A stretch of 14,234 nucleotides of DNA from an uncultured Bacteroidales bacterium (GTDB taxonomy: Bacteria; Bacteroidota; Bacteroidia; Bacteroidales; Muribaculaceae): positions 1 to 14,234 of the forward strand of contig USIN01000025.1 in NCBI GenBank assembly GCA_900554715.1, written 5' to 3'. The notes beneath the pieces are model-generated. The model made no database searches and had not been told where the DNA came from. It saw only the letters and a list, made by a program, of their open reading frames with translations. Every line of letters starts with the position of its first letter. Position 1 is the stretch's first letter. Position numbers and translations under genes: made by a program. This document shows, piece by piece, positions 12,889-14,234 of this stretch.

Positions 12889-14127
12889 TTATTCATAAAC
12901 TTTTATTATGCCTCTAACCTGATGCCTAAAAGACCGTTCTATGCACATAACAATTGTACCTGATGCACTGGGTAACGTGTAATACCAGGTACCTGCATAC
13001 TTTTGCCAAGAGGTGTTGTACGCGTTTGTAAGGCAGATTAATTGTGAATAAGATTCGATACTGCCATCTGATCGAGCTGCACCAACAGCTGGGATAAACA
13101 TATAATTGCCATTCTTCCCTGTGAATTTTATACCCTTTACATCATTTATAATGACTTCTTCTCGCGTTGTATTTTTTATTAGTTCATCGAAATCATCTGT
13201 TGATGGCAGCATCCAATTGTTCCCCATGTTAACATGAGCAGCATCATATTTAGTGTGTTGGATATTTTCCCCTATATTTATATAGGATCCAGGAATTGTA
13301 TGCGTAAACCCATCTTCGTCAGTATAAGTGGAACCTGGTGTAAAAAAGATTGATTCACCGCTGGTATTATTTGCCGTTTCGCCCCAATAATAATATGTGC
13401 CCATATCAGAAATAGATTTAGCACCTAAATTCATCTTCGCCCAAAGAGTGCCACTAGGTAAATCTAAGTCGACACATTCATATCCATTTATTATTTCAGG
13501 AGTTGGATTAACTTTGATAATACAACTATCTGACACATTTTGGTTTAAAGCATTAGAAACCCGAATTATTGCTTCCCCGATAGAATTAGCTCTAACATTA
13601 CCATTTTTATCTACAGAAGCTACGTTTGAATTAGATGATGAAAAATCGAGACTTATTTCGGTAGCATCTTTCGGAAAGTATTCATACTCAATCGAGTATG
13701 TTTTGTTTTTCATTAAACCTATTTGCTCGTCTTTTAATTTTATCTCTTTAATACTAATGGTTACTTCAATTGAACATTCTGCGCCGAGTTCACCATCCGT
13801 AGACATTACTCGAATTGTAGTCTTGCCTGCGTTTATAGCCTTGACTCTTCCACTTTTGCTTACAGTCGCAATATTGGTATTTAATGATGTCCAGTTAAGT
13901 TCTGGCACTGTCGCACTTTTGGGATAGACCGTATATCCAATTTGTTGTACATTTCCCTTTTCAAGTTTTATGCTGTTAAAGTCTAAAAGAATTAAAGATG
14001 CCTTTACTACATCATCTTTTGGTATTTCAGTGTCTTTTTTTACCTCTGGTTCATCTCCAGAGCATGACCATAACGAGATTGAGGCAAAGAGTAAGAGTGT
14101 AAATTTAAGGTATTGCATTGATTTCAT
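12889..14127 (-). CDS. Surface lipoprotein with two Ig-like (Big_2) domains and a FISUMP-like C-terminus, 412 aa
   Basis: I start at ATG 14127, giving a lipoprotein signal (LKFTLLLFASISLWSC, lipidated Cys22) close to the N-terminus. The frame extends 25 codons further up but that would bury the signal. The mature end CSGDEPE is acidic, as in Bacteroidetes surface-exported lipoproteins. Residues about 45-125 and 126-212 are two Ig-like domains of the Big_2 type (VYPKSATVPELNWTSLNTNI then ATVSKSGRVKAINAGKTTIR, and YFPKDATEISLDFSSSNSNV then ASVDKNGNVRANSIGEAIIR). The remainder resembles the FISUMP domain common in gut Bacteroidales: YECVDLDLPSGTLWAKMNLG, GTYYYWGET, NMGNNWMLPSTDDFDELI and GNYMFIPAVGAARSDGS. 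It is probably involved in adhesion or ligand binding. The gene is AT-rich relative to the core. Confidence 0.85.
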   Translation of the reverse strand: MKSMQYLKFTLLLFASISLWSCSGDEPEVKKDTEIPKDDVVKASLILLDFNSIKLEKGNVQQIGYTVYPKSATVPELNWTSLNTNIATVSKSGRVKAINAGKTTIRVMSTDGELGAECSIEVTISIKEIKLKDEQIGLMKNKTYSIEYEYFPKDATEISLDFSSSNSNVASVDKNGNVRANSIGEAIIRVSNALNQNVSDSCIIKVNPTPEIINGYECVDLDLPSGTLWAKMNLGAKSISDMGTYYYWGETANNTSGESIFFTPGSTYTDEDGFTHTIPGSYINIGENIQHTKYDAAHVNMGNNWMLPSTDDFDELIKNTTREEVIINDVKGIKFTGKNGNYMFIPAVGAARSDGSIESYSQLICLTNAYNTSWQKYAGTWYYTLPSASGTIVMCIERSFRHQVRGIIKVYE

Positions 14128-14221
14128 AGTTATTAATGTTGTAAAAACAGTGATATGGATAATTCTATGCACAGGTTTAGGGATATGCAACGAATATGAC
14201 ATAATTTTGTAATCTTTAATG

Positions 14222-14229
14222 CAAAATTA
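14222..14229 (-). promoter_or_regulatory. -7 element upstream of the Ig-like lipoprotein gene
   Basis: On the minus strand this reads TAATTTTG, matching TAnnTTTG, about 95 nt before the ATG at 14127. Its -33 partner would lie beyond the window, so it cannot be confirmed. Confidence 0.35.
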
Positions 14230-14234
14230 ATTAA

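Noticed and set aside
14128..14202. Upstream extension of the Ig-like lipoprotein by 25 codons
   Set aside because: It would place the lipoprotein signal too far from the N-terminus. The ATG at 14127 gives a normal signal peptide.
1..14234. tRNA or rRNA genes
   Set aside because: I saw no cloverleaf with a TTCGA-type T-loop and acceptor stem, and no conserved rRNA segment on either strand.

Overview
The window looks like a Bacteroidales chromosome, plausibly from the Muribaculaceae. This rests on a PorV-type type IX secretion protein, Bacteroidetes-style promoters (TTTG then TAnnTTTG), two lipoproteins with acidic residues just after the lipobox cysteine, an ORF6N-family gene remnant, a FISUMP-type surface protein, and GC-rich core genes (many GAC/GCC/CTC codons) separated by AT-rich repeat strings. 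The family-level placement is an inference.

Layout. (1) 1-964, minus strand: the start of a gene running off the left edge, two small paralogous proteins (75 and 83 aa) and a 42-aa acidic protein, all downstream of a textbook leftward promoter at 1081-1112. (2) 1178-3973, plus: an AT-rich gene for a 931-aa helical-repeat (TPR-like) cytoplasmic protein of unknown role, divergent from the small genes. (3) 4300-5996, plus: porV (type IX secretion) and ispF (isoprenoid synthesis), 11 nt apart. (4) 6168-7757, minus: a HAD/Cof-type phosphatase and an ORF6N gene broken by an internal deletion that also shifted the frame. (5) 8065-10734, minus: a tightly packed operon of secreted esterase, recF, a DUF721/DciA-like gene and a hot-dog thioesterase. 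Its first two junctions are 4-nt ATGA overlaps and the last gap is 5 nt. (6) 10808-12223, plus: a surface lipoprotein with a right-handed beta-helix. (7) 12224-12888: a gene-free stretch with a run of GC-rich hairpins and a perfect 21-bp inverted repeat. (8) 12889-14127, minus: an AT-rich lipoprotein with two Ig-like domains and a C-terminal FISUMP-like domain.

The intergenic spaces are the most unusual part. They carry two recurring low-complexity vocabularies: strings of TTGTGCATTG/TTGTGAATTG, and strings such as TTCTGTCCTTTTGTTCTT with their reverse complement. Within the second lies an exact 98-bp repeat present at 4027-4124 and 7846-7943. The flanks of the second copy match an uninterrupted string at 7066-7128, so about 92 bp of it behaves like a small inserted element.

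The AT-rich outer genes contrast with the GC-rich housekeeping core and are probably acquired accessory modules. The best candidate for an undescribed system is the divergent module at 1-3973 (931-aa TPR-like protein plus small paralogues). Its function cannot be read from the sequence.
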